The notes beneath the pieces are model-generated. The model saw nothing but the letters and a program-made list of their open reading frames with translations. It had not been told where the DNA came from and did not search any database. The translations under genes and the position numbers were made by a program. Below, piece after piece: positions 63,975-64,000 of a stretch of DNA of 64,000 bases. Position 1 is the first letter of the stretch; each line of letters starts with the position of its first letter. Origin of the DNA: Actinomycetes bacterium (lineage in GTDB: Bacteria; Actinomycetota; Acidimicrobiia; Acidimicrobiales; Acidimicrobiaceae); assembly GCA_021803345.1 (NCBI GenBank), contig JAJZLS010000008.1:31570-95569 (forward strand), in the 5' to 3' direction.

Positions 63975-64000
63975 ACCCAGGAATTAAGATAACTATATGA

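Noticed and set aside
1-64000. tRNA genes and CRISPR arrays
   Set aside because: GGTTCGAAT-like stretches, for example near 1064, fall inside coding sequence without a cloverleaf, and no regularly spaced direct repeats were seen.

Overview
The window reads as a chromosomal segment of an actinobacterium, most likely of class Acidimicrobiia. Base composition is moderate and lower than usual for the phylum. GTG and TTG starts are common. The gene set is typical of the phylum: a proteasome activator of the Bpa/PafE type, GTP-dependent PEP carboxykinase, menaquinone genes, an [2Fe-2S]-type ferrochelatase, DUF1707 and SHOCT proteins, and an actinobacterial gene order (ileS, TraR/DksA, lspA, rluD, dnaE; thiL, rpmB, DAK/FakA-like, recG). 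An iron-oxidising Acidithrix/Ferrithrix-like host is only a guess. I see no rRNA, tRNA, CRISPR array or complete insertion sequence.

Layout. 1-4.4 kb: partial ileS (minus), then a DksA/TraR zinc-finger protein, lspA and an RluD-type pseudouridine synthase, closed by a bidirectional terminator. 4.4-8.4 kb: a primary-like sigma factor with an unusual region 4.2, divergent from a three-gene set of a secreted LolA/RseB-like protein and an ABC-2 exporter. 8.5-11.7 kb: a GNAT/acyl-CoA-synthetase fusion (Pat-like) overlapping an Rrf2 regulator. 11.8-17.7 kb: phosphodiesterase, Bpa, rpiB, a membrane-anchored hydrolase, an amidase, a quinone oxidoreductase and a 4-oxalocrotonate tautomerase. 17.7-23.8 kb: a mycofactocin-glycosyltransferase-like protein, dnaE and a hypothetical gene. 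24.4-28.4 kb: a molybdate/tungstate cassette of Xre-PBP regulator, binding lipoprotein and a fused permease-ATPase. 28.4-33 kb: GntR regulator, DUF1707 protein, a hypothetical gene and a YyaL-type thioredoxin-domain protein.

33.3-43.4 kb: menaquinone genes menE, menB, menA, menH and menD, with a GT-C glycosyltransferase among them, then tyrS, RNase D and a small conserved-looking gene. 43.9-49.8 kb: a tiny zinc-motif protein, a ClC channel, then an alpha/beta hydrolase, a MurF carrying an N-terminal membrane domain, and ddl. 50-55.4 kb: PH-domain/SHOCT protein, methyltransferase, hydrolase, an AMACR-type racemase, a stand-alone VirD4/TraG-like ATPase and a stand-alone Lrp/AsnC ligand domain. 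55.5-64 kb: thiL, pckG, ferrochelatase with rpmB, a FakA/DAK protein and recG. The last 150 bases hold stacked inverted repeats and a TnpB (IS200/IS605)-type right-end/omega-RNA-like hairpin with no tnpB beside it.

Most of the window is housekeeping. The points most worth a second look are the orphan TnpB-type RNA end at the right edge, the molybdate cassette with its three-half-site operator, the MurF membrane fusion, the Pat-like protein with half an ATP-grasp domain, and the sigma factor with an altered -35-recognition helix.
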